Shown here: one piece after another, positions 1-11,296 of the stretch
How positions within the stretch are numbered: position 1 is the stretch's first letter
Layout: each line of letters begins with the position of its first letter
NCBI GenBank assembly: GCA_963513935.1
Contig: OY740768.1
Coordinates: 19,405,177 to 19,469,176, forward strand
Reading direction: 5' to 3'
Source: Aphrophora alni
Taxonomy: Eukaryota; Arthropoda; Insecta; Hemiptera; Aphrophoridae
DNA length: 64,000 nt
Translations under genes and position numbers: made by a program
The notes under the pieces: model-generated
What the model was told of the DNA's origin: nothing
Database searches by the model: none
Seen by the model: the letters and a program-made list of their open reading frames with translations, nothing else

Positions 1-2940
1 TTATTAGTTCTAAAATGATGAAATTTATCCACATCGCTGTTGTCTGTTTGTTCAATGAGTTACAGTCTAAATTCTAAGCGTTTTATCTACATTTTCTAAT
101 TTTTGATAATATGTTTCCCCATTTTTTCTAATGACGCAACATTTGTTTTTAAAGTCACCTGCTATAAAACCAAAACTAAAATTTAGATTGAGTCAAAATA
201 ATCTCTAATCCTACAATATCACCTTAAAAGGACCTAAAAACATCAGGTCTTCCTCTATAAAAAAACTGACGGTTCACGAGTTGCTAGCAAAACAATTCAT
301 TTCATTCTTCCACCATATTTTAGTAAACTGTTTTAACACAAACCGTCCTGCAAAATGTAACAACTTATTGTTAATCTATAATATAATTTTATAATTTACA
401 GTTTTATTTATAGTTAAAATATTTTAACATTCCAACAAATGTTTGTCGAAGTTAATTTCTTACTGATAACACTCAAGAGGTATACAAATGAATACTTTTG
501 TTACATAGGCTGTTTGTGTGTGTTTAAGAGAAAGTAAATGCAATACGTTTTATTATAAATATTTGTGTAGTGTTCTATTAATGTTTTTGTTATATAAGAA
601 AACACAAAAAAAACATGCTTCAATATATACTCTTTTCAAAAATTATGTATGAAATTTTCAATTACTATTCATTACAAAGATAGGGAATGCAGATATTACA
701 CACAAAATATACACAATTGTCAATAAATGATAGAGAGACTAGTACTCTTTATTTTTCAGTAGAAGGTTTTCACCCCTAAAAAGTCATCCTCAGTTCTCCA
801 CAATCTTACCCCATAAAAGTTGGCATTGGAATCTTATAGATTTGGTTTATAGCTCAGTTGTTATCAATTTTCAAACACATGCTGTTGTCAAATTGTTGCA
901 CGAAACAGTATTCGGTTGAAACTCCAGTTTATATTCTGGAAATCACTTTAATTTATTAACTGTACAGAAATTTTTTTATATACTTCCAGCAACGATGGTA
1001 TATACTCGTAATGTAAAATATTTTAGTATTGTTAAATAAAACGTAACGATGTACCACATGAGCGCTTGTGATACTATATTACGCAATTTATAATTTTATT
1101 GTGATTTCTCTCGCCAATATTAGAGAACATGAAATGTTCACCGATCATATTTATTGGTTTAACTTGTCACATTTTACACCTCACTACATGTGTATGCATT
1201 ATTAAACGATAGAGAGGTAAACATATTTTTTCTTTCTATTTTGCTTCAAATATTGAAAAGTTATCGCTGCATAAACTATTGGGTAAGTTTAATTACCTGA
1301 AAAATAAGTAGGTACGTTTCAAAAAGGTTTCCCATACAAAAGATAAAACTGTAATTGAGGTTAATTTTTCACTTATAATTCCCATACAGCAGTTTTTGTG
1401 CAACATTAAAATTTATATCCAATGATTTTGAAACGTAATTTGTTAAAATTTAAGAGAATTATTACTGTAAGACAAAACAAAATAATATGATATAAGTATA
1501 AACTAAATATACTTAAAAATTAGCAATGATAATTCTAGTAGTGAGAATATTAAATCATTTTATAATGTGGGATATCATTTATTACCATATAAGTTTTTAT
1601 TACTGTATTTATGAGTTATATACAATTATTTTGTTCTTTTTGATGTTTAATTAATTCAATATGTTTGTTATTACAGTCACTGAGAGAAAATAATCATATT
1701 TGAAACGATAGGATTGTACGAGTAATATATTGAAGGACTAATAAATTTAATTTTCCATTTAGCTATAACCTACGATAATATAAAATAGATATTAAAAAAG
1801 TACAAAATGCGAAAATGAGACAAAACACTCAGAAGGAAGTCTACGTCCGTTGCCATAGCACAATTTTTCTTAATGCTTCGGTAATAGCCGATCTCGGAAC
1901 GCTTTTTTACCTAGCACTGATGTATATTGTGTACACCTTCATTCATTACATATTAATTTTTTTAAATATTTGTCTAACCCTGTACACAAAATGGAGATCT
2001 AAAAAGGTACCAAATTACTCTTAACGTTATTATACTGAAATTTCAATGGAGATATGAGTTACTATGTAGAATATAGAACATAACAATACTTTAGCTCTTT
2101 TATAAATCAGGTAATAAATAAATTTGCAATAAAATCAAAACAATAAATATTTTATAATAATCAGTGCTAATGTTGCTGTTGAGATTTAATCTGCCATTAC
2201 ATGTTTATTATCTATGCACTAAAATCACAACAATTGTCATTTATGGACCTTTTTAACAAGTGTTAAAAAAATTTAACGATTTTATGCTTCCATATAAAAC
2301 ATGTACTAGATTCTACCTGTAGCAATAGGTGTAAATAAAGTACGAAAATCTCTAATTACGCGATGATGTAGGCTGCATAGGTTACTAGATTAAATAATAT
2401 TAATAAAGACTTCACGTAAGACCCAAATTGCAGTTATTAATAAAAAGATGTGTCTACTATTTTTAGATTTTTACCACGAACCAGCATTTAAAAAAAGATA
2501 ACTAATACCAGGTAAAAAATTATTTATTCAACTGTTTAAAACTATACTTGGTTATCAAATCTAAAGATAAACTGATAACTGATTTAATAGGTGGCAATTT
2601 TTAACTTTTAGAATTTTGAGTTATAGAAATGTATATTTTACATTTGAATAGGATTAAAAACGAAACATTATGTTGAAGAATTTTATACAGCTAATAGTCG
2701 TAATGATTGTCTCATTTTTACGAACTATAAAATTGGAGTTTTCTTTAAAATTTAAAGTTAAAGTTGCACATATCAGTCTAAAATCGAAAACAAGATTGCA
2801 GGTCGTAGGGAATTAAATTTTTTTTAAACGATTTTCTTACGTTACCTAAAATCCCCCTTATTGTGACGCACTATGCAGCGACTAAAGCCCATTTGAGGTT
2901 AACATTGAGGTCAACACGAAGGTATATTACGGAAGCTTAC
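1..2940. other. A+T-rich stretch, no gene seen
   Basis: All frames are heavily interrupted and no strong exon-like block is visible. A short patch at about 735-835 holds TCCTCAG, the reverse complement of the HHR core CTGAGGA, but the surrounding helices do not form. The 69-codon frame at 1815-2024 has no recognisable domain and is probably chance. Confidence 0.6.
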
Positions 2941-3110
2941 TATCTATATAATATTCATTACTGTTGAGACCGATGGTTCTTGGTGGAATTCCATGTTTAA
3001 AGATAATAAAACACAATTATTTATTTTGTAATATTAAATTACAATTACATAATTAAAAGTGGATATTACAAAATATATAATTGTGTTTTATTATCTTTAT
3101 CTATATAATA
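2941..3110. repeat. Hairpin-forming inverted repeat with outer 13-bp direct repeats
   Basis: Positions 2999-3033 and 3064-3098 are inverted copies of each other, differing at one of 35 positions, with a 30-bp loop. The 13-mer TATCTATATAATA occurs at 2941-2953 and again at 3098-3110. The left direct repeat is 45 bp away from the hairpin, so it is not a flush target-site duplication. A small MITE-like insertion or a local inversion-duplication are both possible. Confidence 0.6.
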
Positions 3111-3771
3111 CTAATCTAATAACAGATAGTCAATAGGGTGTCGAGTGTAAGACCTCGCATCTGTGAACAATGGAGTTATGCATGCAAACATCTCCTCCCC
3201 AAAATAAACACGTCAAAACATTAAGTCATATTTCAATTATAATATATAAAATTTTGAAGGTTTGAATGAATCGTGATCAGTGCACACTTTAGTGTCTCAG
3301 GATTATCTGCCACAAGCAGGAATGCTGCAATTGTTTCCTAGTATGCTCATTAGCAAATGTACCCATCCACTTTTGTTATAAATCTAACACCAACAGTAAA
3401 TATTTACAAAATAAATTAGTGAAATAAATTTTTCGGGGAGTGATAACACTACGGAAATCTCAAGGAGAGAATGAAATAAAAATCTAAACAGCGAAAAGCT
3501 TTGTAATAATGTCAACACAAAATCAAAAAAATTAATAAATATGGAAAAAGTCAACAATTTAATATTTATCATAAACAAAAGATTTTTTACGTACCAAGTG
3601 TGTATAACATTTTTGTTGCATTTTATCAAAGTGACATTTATTTTAAACAAATATAACTTGAATGGATTTGTACAATTATATTCAAGTATTATATTATCGT
3701 CAACATTTGTATCATGTAAGTAATTACGATATTCATTTCTCTGGGGGAAGTTAAAAAAAAAATTATAGGAT
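3111..3771. other. A+T-rich stretch, no gene seen
   Basis: Two short overlapping frames on opposite strands (3384-3723) are hydrophobic, A+T-driven translations without domain or splice support. A GTAAGT lies at 3716 but no acceptor or coding-like block precedes it. Confidence 0.5.
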
Positions 3772-3881
3772 TAAATAAAGCAATAAAGCTAAAGTTTCAA
3801 AATATTTTAAATAATATAAATGAGATACAATGTTTTCTGGAGAAACCGCAAAGCGAAACAATTGTAGCTCTGCTGTTACAT

Positions 3882-3884
<3 letters not shown>
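3772..3884. repeat. Palindromic dispersed repeat (family R1) with HHR-like core
   Basis: The sequence matches the repeat at 37147-37334: both share AAATAAAGCAATAAAGCT, then a TTTCAAAATATTTTAA block, then a GAAA segment followed by the palindrome ACAATTGT and AGC. The two halves fold on each other (about 3828-3844 with 3864-3880). A decayed hammerhead core can be read on the plus strand: CTGGAGA in place of CTGANGA, then GAAA, then a loopless stem III. The copy ends abruptly in an (AT)n array. It may be the terminal part of a Penelope-like element or a small ribozyme-bearing non-autonomous repeat. Confidence 0.5.

Positions 3885-3924
<40 letters not shown>
3885..3924. repeat. (AT)n microsatellite
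   Basis: About 20 perfect AT units directly abut the 3' side of repeat R1, suggesting that the element end and the array are linked. Confidence 0.95.
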
Positions 3925-3933
<9 letters not shown>

Positions 3934-4765
3934 TAACCAAATACAAGAAAAATATTTATCTTGGGTGGAAATACAAGTATATATTTTTAACTTTTAAAAA
4001 TTTACCACATTCATTTTTACCCTTTAAATTTTGGTCACATTAAATAATTGTCCAAAAAACGTGGGACAAATTCCATTTTTATAAAGTTATAGAAGTTTTG
4101 TATTTTGGCTTTGAAATTTCATATTTTTATTCACATTTTTACAGCTTTGTTTTTCCTTTCCTATGTTTTTAAACTTTTACAAACGGATATAGTTTATATA
4201 CGGGTTTTATAATTAGTAAAGTAAAAATCTTTTTTATGAAGTTTCTAAGAAAACCTTTAAATATGTAAAAAAAGTAACATTATCATTATTTATAAACTAT
4301 TATAAACATTTAAGCGTGGATATTGTTATTTTTCATGCTATGTCTAGATGATATTACGAAGGGATTCCTCCTTTTAAATTATTATTTTATTCACTCCTGT
4401 AGCTTTCCAAAATTGTTTTGTAAAAGTTTGATGTCTAATCTAATTTATTGAACGATATTCATAAAACAATTTTCAATGAGGCTATAGTGAAATTCATCCG
4501 TTTGTTAATTCATACTTCCAATTACTGAAACAATAATAAAAACCACAGCAATTGGAGTAATAATTACTTGTTTTATTTCATGGCATATTTCTTTAACATG
4601 GTTATTATCACCAGAGGGTTCCACTGAACTTTAATGGAATAAATTAAATATTAATTACAGTATTGCAATTATTGTAGTAGTTATTTTTCCAGTATTTGTG
4701 GAATTATCAGTTAATATTGATATGCACTTACAAAGTCAAATTTATTAAATGTATACTTTACGTAC

Positions 4766-4826
4766 CTTGTCCGGCTATACCTCGTTCAATGTCTCTTATT
4801 TTTACATTGCCTGTTTTGAAACGCAG
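4766..4826 (-). CDS. Candidate internal exon, unknown protein
   Basis: On the minus strand a block with clearly more G+C than its surroundings ends in GGACAAG followed by the donor GTACGT. From 4826 down to 4766 only one frame is open; it reads LRFKTGNVKIRDIERGIAGQ plus one base. The same frame stays open further upstream (to about 4870, reading MFGLQWRQ just before), so the true acceptor may instead be AAG at 4854-4856 (exon 4766-4853) or GAG just before 4830. An ATG at 4848-4850 is in this frame, so it could also be a first coding exon. The polypyrimidine tract is weak for every acceptor choice. The protein family is not recognised. A single-base-leading acceptor at GAG|A would fit the phase of the exon candidate at 33337-33417. 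Confidence 0.4.
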
Positions 4827-4869
4827 CTGTCTCCATTGTAAGCCGAACATGAACTTGGCCAAAAAGTCA

Positions 4870-6180
4870 TGTTAAAAACCAACAATACCAAAAACACAAA
4901 ATGAAGTAACAGTTTTATAACACATACAAAAATTAAAAAAATTGTAACAAATTATCGTTGCAATATTCAGTTGTACGTTATAATATAACAGAACTGGATT
5001 AAATTTAATATCCAAACTATTTAATGTTTATCTAACTTGATCCGTTGTTTACTGTTGAATATTACATTGGAATTGTACTTTCATTTGCCATTTAATATAT
5101 TGTCATGATTAAATTAAAGGCATTTAATATCTGCATTTTATCAAGAGGATTTCATAGAGTTGTCACATAGGGGTTTTTTTAAATTTAGGTAAAATTTCTA
5201 AATTGTTGTCATCGGTTTTGTTGTTGTTCTACACCAAATGTTCTGCAAATTTACATATTGTTTCCTAGAGTAGGTTTTGGGATACTCATAAAATGATGTT
5301 TTGAATGAAAGGCCTGTTTATCGAATGTAAAATTTAGAAGACTCAAAACATTTCAATTTGTAAATGCTAGTTTATCGTTTGTTGGGAAATATTTCACTAT
5401 TTGATGTCTTTGTTGGCTTTTAAAAGTTTTCAAAATCATTCGAAGTTCAATTCACACTTTAAGGGTGAAATGAATGACTCACAGTACTCTACGGATGTGA
5501 ATATTGGTTTTTGTGTTGGGTTTGACGTTATGGTTCATCTGTTTGTCATTTTAGTATTGTGTCTACTATTGTACTGTTGTAACGATTACCTAAAAACAGT
5601 GTTCTTGATCAATAAAATATCATTACTGTAATCATTGAGGTTGTGTTTGGAAAAATGTTTATTAACTTGACTTTTTGGGCGACAAGTCCATATAGTATCT
5701 GTGTTCAACTTGACAATAGAGACAGCGAAGCTTTGAAATCGGTAGTTCAAAGGGCATTTAGGGAAGTGCAGATGAAGATGTGTCATTTTATCAATATCAC
5801 AATTCTGGAGGAATTATCCAAAAAGTCTATATTAATTTGTGAATAATTTGGATTTTTGAAAGTATTTGTTGAAATATGTTTTTATCCCGAACGATATAAT
5901 AAATTTTTGTTATAGTTATTTGTTATAGTTGTAAATTATGTAGCAGTATGTAACGTTATTTATTAATATTGGTAATACAATTAGAAAATATAAATGGTTA
6001 AATTAAATGTATTTTAATTAGAAAATAATTGTTTCTAATATTTCCGTAGAGTTATACAGGTAATTTTATTTTTGTTACTTGATGTTTAAAGGGAAATCAC
6101 TTCTATGTTATCATAGCCTTATGAAGAAAAGGAAGAAACGCATATAAAGTGAAAACTATTTTTACAATCTTATACAGTTA
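4870..6180. other. A+T-rich stretch, no supported gene
   Basis: Frames at 5401-5631 and 5643-5846 (plus) have somewhat less biased composition than background, and the second contains a charged stretch reading DNRDSEALKSVVQRAFREVQ. No domain, splice signal or promoter supports them. A degraded transposon coding piece is possible. Confidence 0.35.
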
Positions 6181-6290
6181 GGGTCAGAAAAACAACTGCT
6201 GGTCTAGAGAGAGACCTAATAGGAAAGGTGAAAGTAATTGTACCAAAATTGCAACTAAATATTGTGAAGTTTACTGGAAAACAAAACAAA
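6181..6290 (+). repeat. Dispersed repeat family R2, copy A
   Basis: It begins with GGGTCAGAAAAACAAC and continues with GAGAGAGACCTAATAGGAAA and GGTGAAAG. It aligns by eye to copies at 19586, 30470, 32358 and 48930, all on the plus strand. It is the most diverged at its start (GTCAGAAAAAC instead of GTCGGAAGAGAAC). The origin of the family is unknown. Confidence 0.5.
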
Positions 6291-6535
6291 AAATAATTAG
6301 GGACTTTTGAAGGAGATTTTATTTGAGAAAAAGATTTAATAAATCAATCAATATAATGAAATATAAAAACTTTCAAATATAACAGAGGTATTTATATTTT
6401 CTTGAGCAATAAATTAATTCACAAACGTTAATTTATCAATGACAATTAGAATGAGATGTTGAGGTAGAAATCAAAGCCGATTATTATCCGACAACAATAC
6501 AATCATTGATAAAGAGGTGAGTTAAGGGAGAGGGT

Positions 6536-6684
6536 ATGGATTCGCTCTCTGTGATTGGCGGAGACTTGCGTCAACTCCGAGTGTTGTGAGAATATAGCTC
6601 TGTTAAGTTTAAAACTTGGGTGCAGTGTAGCACTTGTAGCGCTACCCCTGCATACGAGACCTCCGCAACCCACAGCACGGCGAG
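6536..6684 (+). promoter_or_regulatory. G+C-rich promoter and non-coding first-exon candidate
   Basis: This patch is near 50% G+C, in sharp contrast to its surroundings. It contains GATTGGCGGAG (an inverted CCAAT-type motif), a CT-rich GCTCTCTGTG segment, several CpGs, and ends in CACGGCGAG followed by the consensus-like donor GTAAGC (6685-6690). No ATG-initiated frame of note lies inside, so it would be a 5' UTR exon. The start of transcription cannot be placed. The next exon on this strand is not identified; the 48-nt exon candidate at 59278 is on the same strand but more than 50 kb away. A G+C-rich transposon end is the alternative. Confidence 0.4.
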
Positions 6685-6689
6685 GTAAG

Positions 6690-9600
6690 CTAAAACATCG
6701 CTAACTTAGGCGTAGTAATTTTGTATTAACTTTTTATATATTATATTGCCCCATGTCATATTATCTACACTCAGTGCATTTATTTATCATGTTCTAACGA
6801 GATTTATGCGCAATAATGATCATTACACAATATTATACACACGTGTAAACAAAATATTATTTAAATGAAGAACTTTTTTAAGTTATTATTTTAAAATTTT
6901 ACTTATTTCTTCGTTTTTTTTGTTTTTTTTAAATCGTAAAACCAGATATTTTACCTGTCTAATCAAAAGCTGAGACCATGAAATGTGCAACAAATCCTAT
7001 CATCAGAACAAGATTTAACGATCATTACATTTTCATATAAATCCGTACATTAGTTCACACTGTATATTTTATTTTGAAGGAGTTAGTTATTTTTTATTTA
7101 ATTTTGTATAAATGTCTCTTTTTTAATTCAAAATCATTAATTTTTTTCACCAAATTATGTATGGCTTACGAATTTATGTTATATTTTACCAATATGTGTT
7201 TAACCATTTGTCTTTACTATGGTTTATACGTGCATTATAAGGTACATTAAAATTCAAGAGTGGTAATTTCGTAGCCGATATGAATAAAGATTTGTTTCTT
7301 AACAATTATGTCCACTATCGGACAGAACAAACAAAACTTAAAAAGAGAAAAGTAAATCGATAAGTTTTATCGATTGATAGAAATACAACTTCTCAAAATT
7401 ACATTTTTCTCCTTAGTTTTTCAAATTACTTGTTTTGGTATATTGAAGATATTTGCCGGTTATGTGGAAGTATAATTTTAAATTATATAGTTTAGTGTTA
7501 TTTCTTGTTTTCGATTTTGAAAGATAACTAAAGTTTGATGAAATATTGTGTAGGAAATGGTGTAAGATGAAGTCTGAATTATCATTGAATCAAAGTCTTG
7601 ATTTAAAAATGTGTATTTAAAATATAATATTTAAAAAAATATTATAATTCAAATCCATACTTCCAAATTTATTGTTATTACAGCCAAGAATGTTGGACTA
7701 ATTTATTTCGATTAACTCATCCTAGCCTGAAGTGGAAGTTCCTAGTGGTACTCCGATTTTCGATTCAACAGCAGTAAATGTAACCTTAAATGTTTTTCAT
7801 GAACGTTGCTAAAGGATTATATCTTTCATAAGATAAATGGGGAAAAAACTGATATATAAACGCACATTATGTTTTGGTTTATTGACTTATTTGATAAACT
7901 TAATACTGCCATCAATTCCTTAACCAATATTTTGTACTAAATATCCCTTTCTTTTTTTATTTTTGCAGGAAAATATTAGCCTCATTAATAATAAAATTCT
8001 TGTACTATAATCTTGTCTCCTTTAATTTACTACTTAAGCAAAATTTAATGAAGAAATTTAGAGTTCGTTTTATTTTAATTAGAAAACAAGATTCTGAAAA
8101 ATATAACATCTCTTCAGTGTAATAAATTGCATCTACAAATATTAATTATGGTTAACATAATTTTTGATATTTGGTACAAACCTTTTGAGCATAATATAAT
8201 AGGTAAATAAATACATCTATTATTTTAAAGGGAATAGTATTATTTGTCGATTGTAATAGAAATTTTTTATATTTGAACATTGAAAAAGTATATCCTATAT
8301 CCTAACTTCTCGCAAAAGTTTGATTAGGGCCTATACTTTATAAACGTATTGTTTAAAAATAATTTAAAAAATCGAAGCTCAACATAAAATTGTTTTTACA
8401 ATGTGTTTAGTATAAGAACTCATATACACTATTCATAAGTGATTTTGTAATGCAATTTTGATACTTATCAAGTTTTCTTACACTCTTCTAAAAAAAGTAT
8501 AATATACTGCCAACTGTCAGTTATGAGAGTGATGAATTGTTGCAAATATTACGTATGGAGTAATAGAATTGATCTATTTAGTCAATCTCCAAATGATTTT
8601 CTTTTACTGATCTAGGGGTAATTTATAGAACTTTAAAAATTGTTTAGTTGTTAACTTCATCTCTTTCATTAAAACACTTTCACTATTGCTTCTAAAATTG
8701 CCAGCTCAAAAAAGATATATAAAATAAAGTTAATTGAAGTGTAGTATTATTTAAATAATGTTACATTTAAATAGAATTCAGGATGATGAGGTTTTCTCTA
8801 ATAGTTATTCTTACCATAATAATTTGGTCGGCTTGGTGGTTTCTTCTTTTGTAGGATCAGGTTTGTTATCACACAAAAAAAACTGACTGTCAGTATTTAG
8901 ATTTTGACAGTTTTGATTTTGAACATGGAAGGTTTTGTTTCTTACATTCTTTTAGAAATCAAGAATAATCAAAGTTGTTTTAAGTTAGATAATTTCACTT
9001 AAAAATATACAGCGCAATAAATCGGTTTTAATATTTTCGTTATAGATTTATTGTTGGTTTTGGTATTTTCTATTAACTGTTATATTTATTATTGGTAATC
9101 TAACTTAATCAGTATAAATAACATTCTAAAAGACGAACAAGGTGTATTTTTCGACTGAAAGTAATGATATCACATTTAGATTTAATAATGATGAGTAAAA
9201 AAATAACGAATTTATAGTATACACGAGAAAACTTACCAATGAAAACTTACCAATATATATATCTATCCACACAAATTTTAAAATGTACCATCATTTTTAA
9301 ACCAAATATCGGTTTGCCTTTTCTAAAATAATTGAATCTTAAGAAATTCGAAGTAACAAAAAATATATGATCAATATGTTTTCTCTTTATAATAGTTTGT
9401 ACAAGAGAAACAGCAAAGTTAGTCATATTTCTAAATTTAAATCAACAAAAATAAATGGTGGTAATCCAGCTTATTTATTCTCTCATAAACACTTAAACAA
9501 TTTCTTATAACGATACATTAAGAAAGATCAATATTGCATGCAGGATATTGTCTTTGTTATAAATATTAATTCCGTTAAACATTTAAGTACTTCACTCCAA

Positions 9601-10948
9601 CCTACTTGTCCCGCTTTAATTCCATATACAATGAGCCATAACTGATCAACTATTTTAGAGAACAAATCAACATGTGTTTTAAACAGAATAAGCGTATCTA
9701 TTTAGCTATTATTTTGCTTTTTCTATTTTTAATAAACTGCATAACACATTGCACAAACATTATTAAACACCTATTTACTAAAACAAAACTATTCATCCAA
9801 GTAGTCAGTAAAAAAGTAATAATTAACTTCGAACACCATCTTATATATAAGATGTACACGAGTCTACACAAGTTAGAAAAAGTTTAATAATTTATTTTAA
9901 AGTTCTTGAACTTGGATATCTACAGGGTAATAATACATCAGTATCTTACAACAGACAGAGTGTTTCAAATAACTCACAAGGTGATTTCTTTTATTTTTTT
10001 TAAATGTGAGCATATTGATTTAAATTTTGCAAATATTCGCAGAAATTTTTGTGAAAATGACCTTTCTCTATCTTTATGTTGCCAAGCTATTACGCATTAC
10101 TTTCTAAACTTAAGGATTTATTATAACTCAACTTGTATGCTATATAAGACAATCCCGTAAAAGAGTAGTATTTAGGAATCTTTTTTCTCAAGAATAGTAC
10201 TTTAAATGTACTTACTACTTAGTCATCTGGCTGAAACTGACCCTTAGGCTTATAAGGAATGAATTCAGTTTACACTGGGGTAGTAAACTATTGAAGTTAT
10301 TAGCTATAGTAGATACATTACAGTGTAGTCTTTTCAATATTCGTTTATGCTAAAGAGAAATAGTTTTTGAATTATTTTAATTTAAATAAATTTAAATTCG
10401 ATAGTGGATTCAAAATTTTATGTTTTTAGTGGTGGTAAACAATTTTCTGAAAAATAGTCTTTTGCAAGTTTATTTCTAACAAATCTGACGCAATAAATTG
10501 TAAAGTTTAGAAAAGTAATGCTTTTTAACTAGGTAATATAGAAGAACGAAACTTTCACCGATATTTTGAAAATATTTTTCGATTTTTAAGTTGGTTTAGT
10601 GTTACTTTGGAACGGTGTCTGGTAGTAAATTTTTGTAACACCCTGTTTAAAATGTTATAACCTTACTTTTACAAACGCTTTAAAATGATGTACGTTTTTC
10701 TAACTTGTGTAAATTCTAAGTTAAGCTGTTTCCTTGTACTTTTTTCACAGTACAAATAACCAATACTTCAAATAACCAATGGTCAATATTCGTTTACATT
10801 TTGTGAAAATTCTCCCCGAAACGTAATTTAATTTAATTTTAGATTTAGCCGATTTTAGGGTGTTTAATCTTCACATTAGATTAAATTAATATCAGATTTA
10901 ATTAGCACTTTAACATTTGTTTTTTATCAATAGGTCTACATCTTTAAG
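6690..10948. other. A+T-rich stretch, no gene seen
   Basis: No exon-like block was found. An acceptor-like TTTTTATTTTTGCAG lies near 7970 without a matching donor. A 14-bp direct repeat GAAAACTTACCAAT occurs twice in tandem near 9226-9253. The frames at 9672-9887 and 9906-10160 are A+T-driven translations without a recognisable domain. Confidence 0.5.
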
Positions 10949-11296
10949 AGCATTTTTGTGAAGATGGCCACCAATACGTTGTGGTTAGGTTAGGTTAGGT
11001 GTTTACAGCATTTTTGTGAAGATGGCCACCAATACGTTGTGGTTAGGTTAGGTTAGGTGTTTACAGCATTTTTGTGAAGATGGCCACCAATACGTTGTGG
11101 TTAGGTTAGGTTAGGTGTTTACAGCATTTTTGTGAAGATGGCCACCAATACGTTGTGGTTAGGTTAGGTTAGGTGTTTACAGCATTTTTGTGAAGATGGC
11201 CACCAATACGTTGTGGTTAGGTTAGGTTAGGTGTTTACAGCATTTTTGTGAAGATGGCCACCAATACGTTGTGGTTAGGTTAGGTTAGGTGTTTAC
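10949..11296. repeat. 58-bp minisatellite, six identical units with telomere-like core
   Basis: Six head-to-tail copies of a 58-bp unit run without visible differences (10949, 11007, 11065, 11123, 11181, 11239), and a partial seventh stops after AGCATTTTTT at 11297. Each unit contains GTGGTTAGGTTAGGTTAGGT, i.e. three to four tandem TTAGG/GGTTA motifs, the insect-type telomere repeat, next to a unique part holding AAGATGGCCACCAATACG. The unit length is not a multiple of three, so it does not encode a protein repeat. The identity between units implies recent expansion or homogenisation. Confidence 0.97.

Noticed and set aside
735..835. TCCTCAG with upstream TTTTC, a possible minus-strand hammerhead
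   Set aside because: Stem II would be very weak and there is no stem III palindrome; probably coincidental or too decayed to claim.
5643..5846. 67-codon frame with a charged stretch
   Set aside because: No domain, no splice sites and an overlapping opposite-strand frame; evidence is insufficient to call a gene.
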